This document shows, piece after piece, positions 16,766-26,474 of a stretch of DNA of 64,000 nucleotides. Origin of the DNA: Fibrisoma montanum (GTDB lineage: Bacteria; Bacteroidota; Bacteroidia; Cytophagales; Spirosomataceae). The DNA lies in NCBI RefSeq assembly GCF_003583365.1, contig NZ_QXED01000006.1, forward strand, positions 1 through 64,000, written 5' to 3'. How positions within the stretch are numbered: position 1 is the first letter of the stretch; every line of letters starts with the position of its first letter. The notes under the pieces are model-generated. The model was not told the origin of the DNA and did not search any database. It was given only the letters and a program-made list of their open reading frames with translations. Made by a program: the position numbers and the translations under genes.

Positions 16766-18112
16766 ATGAAAACAGTAAAACAGTTACGAGACGAGCGGGG
16801 CGAAAAGCTCGAAAAACTAAACGCCATCACGGCCACGGCCAACCAGGAAAAGCGGGAGTTAAAGCCCGAAGAGGTTACGGAGTTTGACGGGCTGGAAACC
16901 GAAATCCGCTCGTTGGATGAGCAGATTAAGCGGGCGGAAATCGCCGAACAGCGCAACGCTGAAGCCGCTGCCAGCCAGGGTAAACCCTTGGGCAAACTGG
17001 ACAATGAGCAGAAGCGCCAGCAGCAACTTGGTCAGTTTTCATTCCTGAAGGCCATCCGCTCACTGACGGCCGTAAACCAGAATGACAAACTGACGGGCTT
17101 TGAGCTGGAGATGCACGAAGAAGCCGAACGCGAAGCCCGGGCCAGCCACCAGACCATCAACGGCGTGGGTATCCCTTCCATCGTCATGAAAGCCAAGTCG
17201 ATGGAAACCCGCGACAACTCGGTTACGATGCCGACGCAGCCCGCCGATGGTTCAGCCGTGGTGCAGACCCAGAAGCTGATTTCAATGGAAGACATGCTCC
17301 GCAATGCGCTCATGACGCACCACCTGGGAGCAACCTACTACAGCGACCTGGCGGGCAACGTGGATTTTGTCCGCATGACCGAGCGCCCGGTGGCTACGTG
17401 GAAGCCCGAAGTTGGCAACCTCGACAAGTCGAACGTAAAGTTTGGCCCCGCCGGTAGTTTGACGCCGAACCGTATCGGTACCTACACGGTGCATTCGTTC
17501 CAGTTTTTGCGGCAAACGGCCCCGTCCATCGAGGCCCAAATCCGGCAGGAGCTGGCGTATTCAGTAGCGGAAGGTATTGACCGGGCGGCTATTCTGGGCG
17601 ATGGCCTGGACAACGAGCCGACGGGTATCCTGAACGCTTCGGGCGTTACCAAAATATCAATGGGCGCCAACGGTGGGGCCATGAGCCGCCAATCGACCAT
17701 CAACGCTCTGGGTCAACTGCTGGCTAAGAACGTCAACGGACGCAACCTGGGCTGGCTCATCAACGGCGCTACGGCTGCCGCCCTGCTGGGAACGCCCTAC
17801 AACGAAACCTCAGACCGCTTCGTCATGGAAGCCCTCGACCGGATCGGACCCTACCCGGTTGCGCTGTCGAATACCGTGCCTTCCAACGGTACTAAGGGCA
17901 CGACGACGACCGAAACGCTGTCTAAAGCCTTCTTCGGCGCTTGGGAAAACCTCTACATCGCGCAGTGGGGCGGCTACGATCTGATGGTCAACCCCTATAC
18001 GCTGGGTAAAGCCGGCCAGGTGGAGCTCATCATTCAGGCGTTCGCCGACATCCTGGTCTACGAACCAAAGGCGTTCGTGGTCCTCGAAGACATCGACACT
18101 ACGCTGTCGTAA
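16766..18112 (+). CDS. Major capsid protein, HK97 family
   Basis: 448 residues. The first 110 residues are a charged coiled-coil delta domain (RDERGEKLEKLNAITATANQ) that acts as internal scaffold and is removed by the protease. The HK97 fold follows, with conserved IEAQIRQELAYSVAEGIDRA near 255 and LGDGLDNEPTGILN near 275. Located directly after portal and protease. Confidence 0.94.
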   Translation: MKTVKQLRDERGEKLEKLNAITATANQEKRELKPEEVTEFDGLETEIRSLDEQIKRAEIAEQRNAEAAASQGKPLGKLDNEQKRQQQLGQFSFLKAIRSLTAVNQNDKLTGFELEMHEEAEREARASHQTINGVGIPSIVMKAKSMETRDNSVTMPTQPADGSAVVQTQKLISMEDMLRNALMTHHLGATYYSDLAGNVDFVRMTERPVATWKPEVGNLDKSNVKFGPAGSLTPNRIGTYTVHSFQFLRQTAPSIEAQIRQELAYSVAEGIDRAAILGDGLDNEPTGILNASGVTKISMGANGGAMSRQSTINALGQLLAKNVNGRNLGWLINGATAAALLGTPYNETSDRFVMEALDRIGPYPVALSNTVPSNGTKGTTTTETLSKAFFGAWENLYIAQWGGYDLMVNPYTLGKAGQVELIIQAFADILVYEPKAFVVLEDIDTTLS

Positions 18113-18150
18113 TCACCCGGCCGGGTTGCGCTGTTGGTAACAACTTGTCG

Positions 18151-18372
18151 ATGGCGACCCGGCCCCAACTAACCAACGTCATGACGATCAAATTCAAAGA
18201 ATCCCTTGCCGGTACAGGCTACGAGCAGTACGAAGGCAAAACGGTAGAGAATGCCGAAACCATTTTCGGACCCGCGCAGGCCGCGTATTTCCTTGAAACC
18301 GGAACCGCCGAAGCCGTCGGTGAGAAAAAGAAAACAGCGACCGCCCCGCAAGGCGAAACCCCCGAAAAATAA
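18151..18372 (+). CDS. Small head-region protein, about 73 aa
   Basis: Short acidic/charged protein with a lysine/threonine-rich tail (EKKKTATAPQGE). The start may also be 18,181 (MTIKFKESLAG). Its place between capsid and connector suggests a decoration or joining role, which is not proven. Confidence 0.6.
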   Translation: MATRPQLTNVMTIKFKESLAGTGYEQYEGKTVENAETIFGPAQAAYFLETGTAEAVGEKKKTATAPQGETPEK

Positions 18373-18375
18373 GCC

Positions 18376-18930
18376 GTGATCTATTCTGCCAACCGTTTGC
18401 CATTGCCCGACCAACAGGAGCGCGAACTGGCGCTACAGCCTAGTCAGGTAGCGTCGTGGCTACGGGTGGACGCGTTGGCAGAAGCAGAAACGATACTGTT
18501 TCTGATCAACAATGCGATGGATAGGGTCGAGGAGCTTTGCAATCAGCCCATTTTCGAAGGGTCATACCGCGTGACCTTACCGGGCTTTGTTAGCGGGAAA
18601 CTGCCGGTTTTGACCCCTATCACACTGACAAGTGTAGCCTATCGGGTTGCAAACGCTAATACGGATATTGCCTTAACTGACACTGGCTATCTGCTAGATG
18701 CTAATTCACTCAGTTTCTCTGCCGCAACGCTTGCGTTACCCGATGTTGGCCGCGTAATAATTGAGTACAAGGCGGGCTACCCAATCGCGCAAGTGCCGGG
18801 GTCTATCAAAATGGCGATGTGCTACATGATCACCCAATGGTACGAATACCGGGCGGATGGGGGGCTTACTCCGGAAATGAAGCAGCGGTCGGCTGAGATG
18901 CTGGAAAGATTTATCAGACACACTACGTAA
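18376..18930 (+). CDS. Head-tail connector (gp6-like)
   Basis: 184 residues starting with GTG. ASWLRVDALAEAETILFLIN near the start and the C-terminal SIKMAMCYMITQWYEYRAD match the phage gp6-like/phiE125 gp8-type adaptor that sits under the portal. Shares one base with the next gene (TAATG). Confidence 0.8.
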   Translation: MIYSANRLPLPDQQERELALQPSQVASWLRVDALAEAETILFLINNAMDRVEELCNQPIFEGSYRVTLPGFVSGKLPVLTPITLTSVAYRVANANTDIALTDTGYLLDANSLSFSAATLALPDVGRVIIEYKAGYPIAQVPGSIKMAMCYMITQWYEYRADGGLTPEMKQRSAEMLERFIRHTT

Positions 18931-19274
18931 TGGCAAAGAAAGTCACGCAGGCCGGGCAGTTGGACAGGTTCTGTACAATCTACACGAGGGACGCCCTGAA
19001 AGACACGCACGGCAAGCTACAAGGCTACGTGCCGACGCCGGTTTACTCGAATCTGCCCTGCAACAAACAGGACGGACCCGGCGACGAAAAAAACGAGCTG
19101 GACCAGCGCAAAACCGCTTACGGTACGACGGTCTTCACCATTCGCTACAAGGCTGACATTACCACGACCATGAAGCTATCGTGCGAGGGCGTAGACTACG
19201 ACATTCTTCGGGTAGCGGAAGGCGAAGGACGCAAACAATGGTTGGTGCTAACCACCCAGAGTAAAGACAAATGA
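18930..19274 (+). CDS. Head closure protein (SPP1 gp16-like)
   Basis: 114 residues. Start region GQLDRFCTIYTRDALKDTHG and the central TTVFTIRYKADITT match the head-tail joining family. Order after the gp6-like gene supports it. Acts as stopper below the adaptor. Confidence 0.8.
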   Translation: MAKKVTQAGQLDRFCTIYTRDALKDTHGKLQGYVPTPVYSNLPCNKQDGPGDEKNELDQRKTAYGTTVFTIRYKADITTTMKLSCEGVDYDILRVAEGEGRKQWLVLTTQSKDK

Positions 19275-19789
19275 ACGTAACGGTTGACACCACCCAGCTT
19301 GAACGATTAGACGGCCGGCTCACCCGGGCGGGCCGGTTCGTATCGGATCGGCAGGTGGTGGGCCGGGCGCTTAAAAAAGCCGGTGAGCCGGTCCTGAACC
19401 GGTTGCGCGTCAATACGCCCGTCGGTCCCGGCAACGAACGGATCAGTCTACGCCGGTCCACCCGGCGGGGCTATTCGAGCAATGCCTACCGGCAGGGAGG
19501 GGCTACCCGGCGCGATGCCCGGCTGAAGGTCGTCGCGGGCAAAGGCAACGAAGTCGCCCGGCTGCTGGCCGGTATCGACAAGCGCCGGGGCAAGGTGGGC
19601 TGGCGGACGCCGTTCACCACGCGCGGCACCCGTGACCGCTACACCAAAACCCCGCGCCGGTACGTCGGCCGGGTGCGGGCCAATGACTTTCTGGGGCGTA
19701 CCGAGCGCGAAACCCTGCCGGGCTTCGTAGCGGATTACGGCCAGACCATGAGCGATCAGGTAGAACGGATACTGACGACGACCACATGA
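19271..19789 (+). CDS. HK97 gp10-like neck/tail completion protein
   Basis: 172 residues, very arginine-rich. VGRALKKAGEPVLNRLRVNT near residue 35 is the family hallmark. Overlaps both neighbours by 4 nt. Joins head and tail. Confidence 0.78.
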   Translation: MNVTVDTTQLERLDGRLTRAGRFVSDRQVVGRALKKAGEPVLNRLRVNTPVGPGNERISLRRSTRRGYSSNAYRQGGATRRDARLKVVAGKGNEVARLLAGIDKRRGKVGWRTPFTTRGTRDRYTKTPRRYVGRVRANDFLGRTERETLPGFVADYGQTMSDQVERILTTTT

Positions 19790-20175
19790 TTTCACAGGCG
19801 CTTTACGCCCTGCTGAGTCAGGACGATACGATTAACGAACTGGTGGACGGCCGCATTTACGGGGCTTCGTTTGAGCAGGGGTCGGCCTTTCCGGCCATAT
19901 GCTACGCAGCCAGCGACATGCGCCCACTGCCGTGCCGACGCCCGGGCAAGACCCGAACCGGAACGCTGGACCTTGATATTCTGGCCAACGACCTGGACGA
20001 ACTGGGTCTGATTGCTGAAGCCCTGCACGAAAAGCTCGATAGTCTCGACACCATCGTAGCGGGCTACAGTCTGAGAACCGGCGAAGGCGAAGACGAACCC
20101 GACGACGAAGACACGGACCTTGAAAAGTATTACAAACGCATCCAATTCCGCCTGACGGCGACAAAACTAGACTAA
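19786..20175 (+). CDS. DUF3168-type tail terminator
   Basis: 129 residues. ALYALLSQDDTINELVDGRIY at the start, then GTLDLDILANDLDELGLIAE and a strongly acidic loop (EDEPDDEDTDLE) match the gpU/gp17-like tail completion family. Gene order agrees. Confidence 0.78.
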   Translation: MISQALYALLSQDDTINELVDGRIYGASFEQGSAFPAICYAASDMRPLPCRRPGKTRTGTLDLDILANDLDELGLIAEALHEKLDSLDTIVAGYSLRTGEGEDEPDDEDTDLEKYYKRIQFRLTATKLD

Positions 20176-20177
20176 CC

Positions 20178-20639
20178 ATGGCAACACGCACCGACCCCGT
20201 TGTACTCGGTAAACAACAGTGGTTCTACGTCAAAAAAGGCTCCGACTACGTAGCTCTGGGCTGCATGACCAACTACGACGAAAACGAACCCGGCTATCAG
20301 CCTCAGCGGTTGTCGTGCCGCTCCGGTACGAAGGTATCCCCCGGCGGTGAAAAAGACCTGGCTACGCTCAACATCGAAGGCGTCGCTCACGTCTACGCCA
20401 GCGGTCAGGTAGCCTCCAACGTATCGGCGGAAGAAATCCGGGGCTGGACGCAATCCGGTACGATTGTCGAAGCCAAGTGGGGCGGAACGCTCGAAGGCGA
20501 CCCGGTTCACTCGGGCAAAGGCTACTTCACGGGCTTTAGCCGCCGGAACCCCAACGACAACAACACCACCTACTCGGTCACGTTCAACTGCACCGAAGAA
20601 TACGCTACGGCCGCACTGGCTCCACCATCGGGTAACTAA
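20178..20639 (+). CDS. Major tail (tube) protein
   Basis: 153 residues, in the expected slot between the tail terminator and the chaperone genes. SAEEIRGWTQSGTIVEAKWG and YFTGFSRRNPNDNNTTYSV are in the style of tail tube proteins in this phage group. Identified mainly by order and size. Confidence 0.72.
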   Translation: MATRTDPVVLGKQQWFYVKKGSDYVALGCMTNYDENEPGYQPQRLSCRSGTKVSPGGEKDLATLNIEGVAHVYASGQVASNVSAEEIRGWTQSGTIVEAKWGGTLEGDPVHSGKGYFTGFSRRNPNDNNTTYSVTFNCTEEYATAALAPPSGN

Positions 20640-20641
20640 GC

Positions 20642-21022
20642 ATGGAAGAAAGACAGGGTGCCATTGACAAAAAAGGGCAGTCGGGTAAGGTGTATCATTT
20701 CAAATACGGATGGTACGCCTACCGCCTGCTGAGCAAACAGACCGACGTAACCAAAATGGGTGAGCTGCCGGTCGATCAGTACGTCGCGTATTTGTTTCTG
20801 GCGGGTCTGCTGGCCTGCAAAACAAAGAACGACCTACCGGACGGCTTTGAGCTGGATCACGTCTACGAAGTGCTGGACGATTTGAATGATGCCGACGCCA
20901 AAGAGGTCTACAAGCTGGCTGAACATGCGCTGGGGTTTATTCTGGAGAGCGTACAGAAGATGATGACGAACGGCCAGGCAACACCGGCCGATCAACAGGC
21001 CTTGACTGGAACGCCGTCCTAG
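20642..21022 (+). CDS. Tail assembly chaperone (gpG-like)
   Basis: 126 residues in the slot before the tape measure gene. Helical (DQYVAYLFLAGLLACKTK, AKEVYKLAEHALGFILE). The next gene lies in the -1 frame, and that frame is open behind this one from 20,923, which suggests a gpG-gpGT frameshift product. Confidence 0.7.
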   Translation: MEERQGAIDKKGQSGKVYHFKYGWYAYRLLSKQTDVTKMGELPVDQYVAYLFLAGLLACKTKNDLPDGFELDHVYEVLDDLNDADAKEVYKLAEHALGFILESVQKMMTNGQATPADQQALTGTPS

Positions 21023-21039
21023 ACTTCGCCCTGGGCGAC

Positions 21040-21309
21040 ATGGGCTTGAAGCCCGATGAGTTCTGGAACCTGACCATTCCGGATTACAACCGGATGGCCG
21101 ATGGGTTTCAGCGCAGACGCCGGGAGGAACTGGAATGGCGCGGCACGCTCATGGCGCACATCGCTACGTTCGGCGGGGTCTACGACCCGGCTAAGGTTCA
21201 GTTCAAACGGCAGGATTTTCTCTTGCTCCCCGGCGACAACCAACCCGCGAAGATCATCCTGCCGACGCCGGAAGAAATGGAGCGGATCAATAAACGATTT
21301 AATCAGTAA
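21040..21309 (+). CDS. Tail assembly chaperone T region (frameshift partner)
   Basis: From the ATG at 21,040 it gives 89 residues (MGLKPDEFWNLTIPDYNR). The gpT-type sequence begins earlier, with LDWNAVLDFALGDMGL encoded from about 21,001 in the same frame. No ATG, GTG or TTG exists in that stretch. This favours production as a -1 fusion with the preceding gene rather than as a separate protein. Confidence 0.65.
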   Translation: MGLKPDEFWNLTIPDYNRMADGFQRRRREELEWRGTLMAHIATFGGVYDPAKVQFKRQDFLLLPGDNQPAKIILPTPEEMERINKRFNQ

Positions 21310-21315
21310 GTCCCC

Positions 21316-24039
21316 GTGGCAAGCGCAATAAACATTGTTCTCGGAGCGCAGGTAACGCCGTTCGTGCAGGGCATGACCCAGGCGCGGGCGGCTATCGGCT
21401 CCCTTGGCGGCTCGTTTAGCCAGTTGCGCGGCTCGATTGACCAGCCCCGGGGGGCGTTCGCGTCCCTGACCCGCCAGCTCAACATTACCAAGGCGGAGAT
21501 GCAGGACATTCTGGCCGTGGGTGGGCGCATCCCGGCCGAACTTCAACAACGCTACCGGTTGCTTCAGGGCTCGGTTAACTCCGTCAATCAGGCGTTTGCC
21601 AGTCGGGACGCCAAAGGCTTTAGTCTGGGCCTGAGTGGTATGGCCATTGCCGCTACGGCCGCTACCGCAGCCATCGGCGGCATTAAAAAGGCGCTCGACA
21701 TTACCAGCGAAGTACAGCGGCTGAACGTGAGTTTGGAAGCCGTCAGCAGCGGGGCGGCTGACTTTGCCAGAACGCAGCAGTTTCTAACCGCTGCGTCGGA
21801 TGGGCTGGGCTTATCCTACGCGACGCTGGCCGGCAGCTACAAGGGCCTGAAAGCAGCCACCAACGGCACAGCCTTAGAAGGCCAGCAGACGGAAAAGATT
21901 TTTCTCTCCGTTGTTCGGGCATCGGCGGCTTTGCAGCTTTCTTCCGAACAAACCGAAGGCGCTCTACTGGCCCTGCAACAGATGATGTCGAAAGGCAAGG
22001 TGCAGGCGGAAGAATTGCGCGGTCAACTTGGCGAACGGATTCCCGGGGCGTTCCGGCTGTTTGCGCAGGCACTGGGCGTGAGTGAAAAACAGCTCAACAA
22101 GATGCTGGAGCAGGGCGAAGTGCTGGCGGCTGACGTGCTGCCCAAATTCGCCCAAAAGCTCGAAGAAGCCTATGGTTCCAAAGCCCAAAACAACGTCAAT
22201 ACGCTGACGGGCTCCATGACCCGGGCGACCGATCAGGCCAAATTGTTCTTTGCGGAATTTACCCAGGCCAGCGGGGTTGATGCGACGTTCACCAACATTA
22301 ACAACAACATCGCCAATACCCTCAGGGGTATGCGCGAAGCGATCCGCTCAAAAGAGTGGGGTACGTTCTTTGCGGCCATTAGCCCGAACGCATCGGTACG
22401 CGACCTAGCGGATTTCCGCCTGGAACAGCTCAACCGCAACCGCACCGTCATTGATGAGTTCAGCCAGGCCAGCGCGGCTCAGCGGCAAGCCCGCATCGGC
22501 GTTTTGGCGGATGAAATCAAGCTGCTTGAAAAGCAACTGGCCGACCGGGATAACACCCTGATTGGCGGACGGAAATCCCGGATTACGGCCGATCTGGAAA
22601 ACCAGAAGCGCCTGCTGGCGGACCTACTAAAGATCAACGCCGGGAAGTCGTTTCAGGATCTGTTCTCATTCGTCGGCGGGCTGGGTAAATCACCCGACGC
22701 TGACAAAACCGCTTACAACCTCGAAGCGGCCCGCAAACAGCAAAAGGCACTGGCGGAACGGATTCAGCAAATCACGTTTAGCCAGGGGGCCGGGGCTGTG
22801 CCGACTACCCTACGCCGGGAATACGATCAACTTACGGCAAAGATCGAAGCGGCCGAAAAGTCTACCCAGAAACTTAAGGCTACTACAGCTACCCTAACTG
22901 AAAGTACGCTGACCACAAATGAGCGGATATTAAACCGGCTAACAACCCAACTAAAAAAATACGGCGATACGGCCGACGGTTCGCTTAGCCGTCAAGTTGT
23001 CATTTTCCAAAACCTGGTTAAGCAAGAAAAAGAGCTAGCGAAAAATCCGCTAGGTCGAATGACGCTTGAAGTAAAGTCAATTCGTTTCACTGGCAAAAAT
23101 AATCTATTAGACCAAGTTCAAGATATTGTAGGTCGGCAGGGGCGAGCCAGTGAGGGGTTACAAATACGGGCTGGGGAAATTACGCAGTTCGGATCACTGG
23201 CCTACTATCAGGAGCAGTTGGGTAAAATCGATTCCCAACTGCAAAAGCTAGCTGTAAAAGGTAATAGGATTCCGCCGATTGATGATTCTGTCATTGCATC
23301 AATTGTCGAATACAACGAAAAGCTTTCTTTAGCCAATACTACCCTACTTAAGTCGCAGCGGTTAGCCGAAAACGAGCGACTATCTAAGTTGCCACAGATA
23401 GGCGGCATCTCTTTTGGCGGGTTCGATTTAAAGCTATTTAATGACTCAGCCAACACTTTAGAGGAGAGAACTCTATCACTACGCAACTCAATCGTTGGCA
23501 GTATTCAGGAAGCGGCATCAGCTACTGTGGGGGCGTTTGGTGAATGGGTCGGCGCGATGATAGCAGGCACAGCGCAATTAGCCGATTTACCTAAAGCGTT
23601 AGGTGGTGTGTTTGCGAGCTTAGCCAAGTCAATGGGCCAAGCTTTAATTTCATTTGGAACTGCATCACTCGCAGCGCAAGCCCTCATTCCAAACCCTATC
23701 GGAGCCATTGCAGCCGGGGTGGCGCTGGTAGCTCTTGGATCGGCGCTTCAGGCAACCCTCCAGAAACAAACGCAGGGGGCATTCGGCGGCAATCGCCGGG
23801 TGGCATTGGCCCGGGGTGGTCTGGCCTACGGGCAAACCCAGGCCATCATTGGCGACAACTATGCCGCCCGCTTCAATCCTGAAGTGGTCAGCCCCTTAAG
23901 TGACTTACAGAAATTAATCCCCATGGCAGCCGCCCCGCAAGCGATCAGCGTATCGGGTGAACTGGTAGCCCGGGGTTCTGATTTGGTGCTGGTCTACGAC
24001 CGCGCCATTCAATACCGTAACGGATTTAAAGGACGCTAA
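21316..24039 (+). CDS. Tape measure protein
   Basis: 907 residues, GTG start. Residues 150-280 show the tape-measure N-terminal domain ([38 protein letters not shown], then [15 protein letters not shown]). Hydrophobic helices lie near 740-810 ([20 protein letters not shown]). At about 1.5 A per residue the tail would be near 136 nm long. The stretch 22,870-23,700 is clearly more AT-rich than the rest, indicating a recombined segment. Confidence 0.92.
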   Translation: MASAINIVLGAQVTPFVQGMTQARAAIGSLGGSFSQLRGSIDQPRGAFASLTRQLNITKAEMQDILAVGGRIPAELQQRYRLLQGSVNSVNQAFASRDAKGFSLGLSGMAIAATAATAAIGGIKKALDITSEVQRLNVSLEAVSSGAADFARTQQFLTAASDGLGLSYATLAGSYKGLKAATNGTALEGQQTEKIFLSVVRASAALQLSSEQTEGALLALQQMMSKGKVQAEELRGQLGERIPGAFRLFAQALGVSEKQLNKMLEQGEVLAADVLPKFAQKLEEAYGSKAQNNVNTLTGSMTRATDQAKLFFAEFTQASGVDATFTNINNNIANTLRGMREAIRSKEWGTFFAAISPNASVRDLADFRLEQLNRNRTVIDEFSQASAAQRQARIGVLADEIKLLEKQLADRDNTLIGGRKSRITADLENQKRLLADLLKINAGKSFQDLFSFVGGLGKSPDADKTAYNLEAARKQQKALAERIQQITFSQGAGAVPTTLRREYDQLTAKIEAAEKSTQKLKATTATLTESTLTTNERILNRLTTQLKKYGDTADGSLSRQVVIFQNLVKQEKELAKNPLGRMTLEVKSIRFTGKNNLLDQVQDIVGRQGRASEGLQIRAGEITQFGSLAYYQEQLGKIDSQLQKLAVKGNRIPPIDDSVIASIVEYNEKLSLANTTLLKSQRLAENERLSKLPQIGGISFGGFDLKLFNDSANTLEERTLSLRNSIVGSIQEAASATVGAFGEWVGAMIAGTAQLADLPKALGGVFASLAKSMGQALISFGTASLAAQALIPNPIGAIAAGVALVALGSALQATLQKQTQGAFGGNRRVALARGGLAYGQTQAIIGDNYAARFNPEVVSPLSDLQKLIPMAAAPQAISVSGELVARGSDLVLVYDRAIQYRNGFKGR

Positions 24040-26474
24040 TGCCCTACAATAAACGCTATACCGTACCGTTCATTTCCTCACCCCACCGGGATAAACTGGA
24101 AACAGTTAAACCGGTGCAGTGGGAGCTGGCGTTCTGGGGTAAAGACTACACGGGTAGCGTTACAGAGCTGTGTCTGAACGGCGACGATGCCGTAACCCTT
24201 GAAACCGTTGACAACGACGATAGCCGGTTTGGCACGACGGTGATCGGCACGAAACTAACCGCCAATCTGGAGTGTGACGCCCGATGGCAGTTTGACTCTC
24301 TGTTTGTTGAGGGGAACCGGGATCTATTGGTCACCCTCGACTACAACGCGGGCACGCCCGAAGCGCCGTTCTACCGTAGGTTTTGGACCGGTTGGGTGAA
24401 GCCCGAAGCCTCGAAGGAGCCGTATAGCCCAAAGCCGTACTTTGTGACCGTCAGCGCCGAATGCGGACTGGCCTCGCTGAAAGATACGCCCCTGACGGAT
24501 ATTCTGGGCAAGCGGTTGTCGGGCGTGGATAACATCAGCAACGTATTGCGCACAGCTTTGCGCCTGACGGGTCACGAACTGCCGTTTTCGGAGGTCGATA
24601 ACCTCTACGAGCTGAGCCTGATGACGCCCCAGCGGCTGGTCAACGGCGTTGCTAACCCGGCGATTGATCCGCTTCACGAAACCAAACTCCGGCGCGATAG
24701 CTTCGTAACCGACAAGAACCTACCCCTCAACGCACTCGAAACCCTGGAACGCATTGCCCTGTGCCGGGGCGCAAAGATCATTCAGCACGACGGCGACTGG
24801 TGGTTCGTCCGCCGGTCGGAAATCGCCGGGGGCTGGAATCCGCTCGGCCCCGTCGCAACGGTCAACCGTCGGCGCTACGCGTTTGACAATTTTGAAACCT
24901 CGTCGGCCGCTTCCATTGGACTCGGCGTAACGGTCGATCTGGACGGCAACGTACGGGCTTTGTCGGGCGGCACCACCTGGTGGCAATCCCGGCTGAAACG
25001 ACTTGCCGTTAGTCAGCAGTTTGGCGGCTACGTAACGAACCTGAAAAACGGCACGTTCTCCGATCTGGATGGCCCCAACCAGCCCACGAACTGGACGATT
25101 CGTAATTTCCAGCCGGGCGAAGTTCTCCGGGGCGGGGAAGGCACCGAGGCCAACCCGCACTATTTGGAACTTAGGGGCCTGGCGTCGTCTACGTTTAACT
25201 ACACCGACCCATCGGTAGTGCAGCGCGTTCAGATTAGCCCCTTAAGTCTGGAGAATCAGATATACGCGCTCAACCAGGAATACGGCTTTACGCTGACCGG
25301 TCGGTTTCGGATTCAGAACACCCGGGGGGCGCTCGTAGCCGTGCTGGCCACCGTCGTAACGGGCGAAGGTGATACGATCATCGGCCCGAACGGCCCCATC
25401 CGCCAACCCAAACTCGGCGTGGCGATTCTAAAGGCTGATGGGAGCTGGAAGCTCAACCCCTCGCGCCGGGACATGGTAGCCATTCCCTTCAACCACGTCT
25501 CACGCATCGGCGGGGTTGAAGAGAAGGCGGAAAACTACTGGCAGAAGCCCAAACTCGGCTACGGAGATATTGAAATTACGACCGCCCCGCTGAAGGGTAT
25601 TCTCTATGTAGATGTGTACCTGAAGCCCGGCGAACGGCTGGACGGACAACCTGCGACACCCCAGAGCTACATTCGCTACTACGACATCCGGGTAAATCCC
25701 GAAGACCCCGACGTAACGCTGGACGGACAGACCATCACCGAAGGGCTGACCCTGCCGCTCTTGGAATCGCCCCCCGACCCCGACGCTACGCACTATCTGG
25801 GCGACGTGCCGGATGTGGCGCTGGCTGACAAACGGCTCAATACCCTGCTTCGCGTAGACGGCCAGACGCCAACCACTACCTGGTACAACCCCAATGACGG
25901 CGACCGGCTCAACGGACGGAACCTGCTGGCGTATAACACCACCGAACGGTTTGCCGATGTGGCCAGTCCGTCGATGGTCTGGGAAGGTGAACTGGTGGGT
26001 AATCTCCCGATGGGGCCGCTGACGGTGCTGTACTTTACCGACGTGACGCGGAACGGTGGCCGGCCGCCGTTTGAGATCGTGCGCTACCGGTTCGATGTGC
26101 AGCGGCACTACCACCGCGTTACGGCGGTCGAAGTCAGACAGCCCGTCACCGTACAGCGCCAGCGCCATTGGGATACGCCCGACGGCCCGGTACTTCAGGA
26201 AGAAGACCCGGCCACCGGTAAAGAAGTCGGCATCGTCAAACGACTTGATGAAGTCGGTAAAAAAATTGGCAAAGTGCTGGTGAGCTACCAGAAAAAACCA
26301 GCCGGCGGCCGCGTGGGGGCTGATGAGCTGGAGGGGTACGTTGAAGTAGACGAAGACGACGAACTGCCAACGCTCTACGTGGGCGTTAAAAACCGCGACA
26401 CCGGCAAGCTGATCGGCTCGGTAGCCGCCAAGTTCAGAAAGATCATTGACCTAGACGACTTTCTGAATGGCTAA
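24039..26474 (+). CDS. Distal tail/baseplate protein, 811 aa
   Basis: Begins [18 protein letters not shown] and shares one base with the tape measure stop. Large protein directly after the tape measure, the usual place of the distal tail and hub proteins. YRRFWTGWVKPEASKEPY near residue 110 resembles Dit-like N-terminal sequences of Bacteroidota phages. No enzyme motif seen. Confidence 0.65.
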   Translation: MPYNKRYTVPFISSPHRDKLETVKPVQWELAFWGKDYTGSVTELCLNGDDAVTLETVDNDDSRFGTTVIGTKLTANLECDARWQFDSLFVEGNRDLLVTLDYNAGTPEAPFYRRFWTGWVKPEASKEPYSPKPYFVTVSAECGLASLKDTPLTDILGKRLSGVDNISNVLRTALRLTGHELPFSEVDNLYELSLMTPQRLVNGVANPAIDPLHETKLRRDSFVTDKNLPLNALETLERIALCRGAKIIQHDGDWWFVRRSEIAGGWNPLGPVATVNRRRYAFDNFETSSAASIGLGVTVDLDGNVRALSGGTTWWQSRLKRLAVSQQFGGYVTNLKNGTFSDLDGPNQPTNWTIRNFQPGEVLRGGEGTEANPHYLELRGLASSTFNYTDPSVVQRVQISPLSLENQIYALNQEYGFTLTGRFRIQNTRGALVAVLATVVTGEGDTIIGPNGPIRQPKLGVAILKADGSWKLNPSRRDMVAIPFNHVSRIGGVEEKAENYWQKPKLGYGDIEITTAPLKGILYVDVYLKPGERLDGQPATPQSYIRYYDIRVNPEDPDVTLDGQTITEGLTLPLLESPPDPDATHYLGDVPDVALADKRLNTLLRVDGQTPTTTWYNPNDGDRLNGRNLLAYNTTERFADVASPSMVWEGELVGNLPMGPLTVLYFTDVTRNGGRPPFEIVRYRFDVQRHYHRVTAVEVRQPVTVQRQRHWDTPDGPVLQEEDPATGKEVGIVKRLDEVGKKIGKVLVSYQKKPAGGRVGADELEGYVEVDEDDELPTLYVGVKNRDTGKLIGSVAAKFRKIIDLDDFLNG

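Noticed and set aside
20932-20940. GGGTTTA as a classic slippery heptamer for the tail chaperone frameshift
   Set aside because: It is out of phase with the zero frame (codons are GGG TTT A..), so it cannot act as X XXY YYZ there.
25500-26168. 222-codon leftward frame within the distal tail gene
   Set aside because: Opposite to a continuous late gene with tight overlaps; composition effect.
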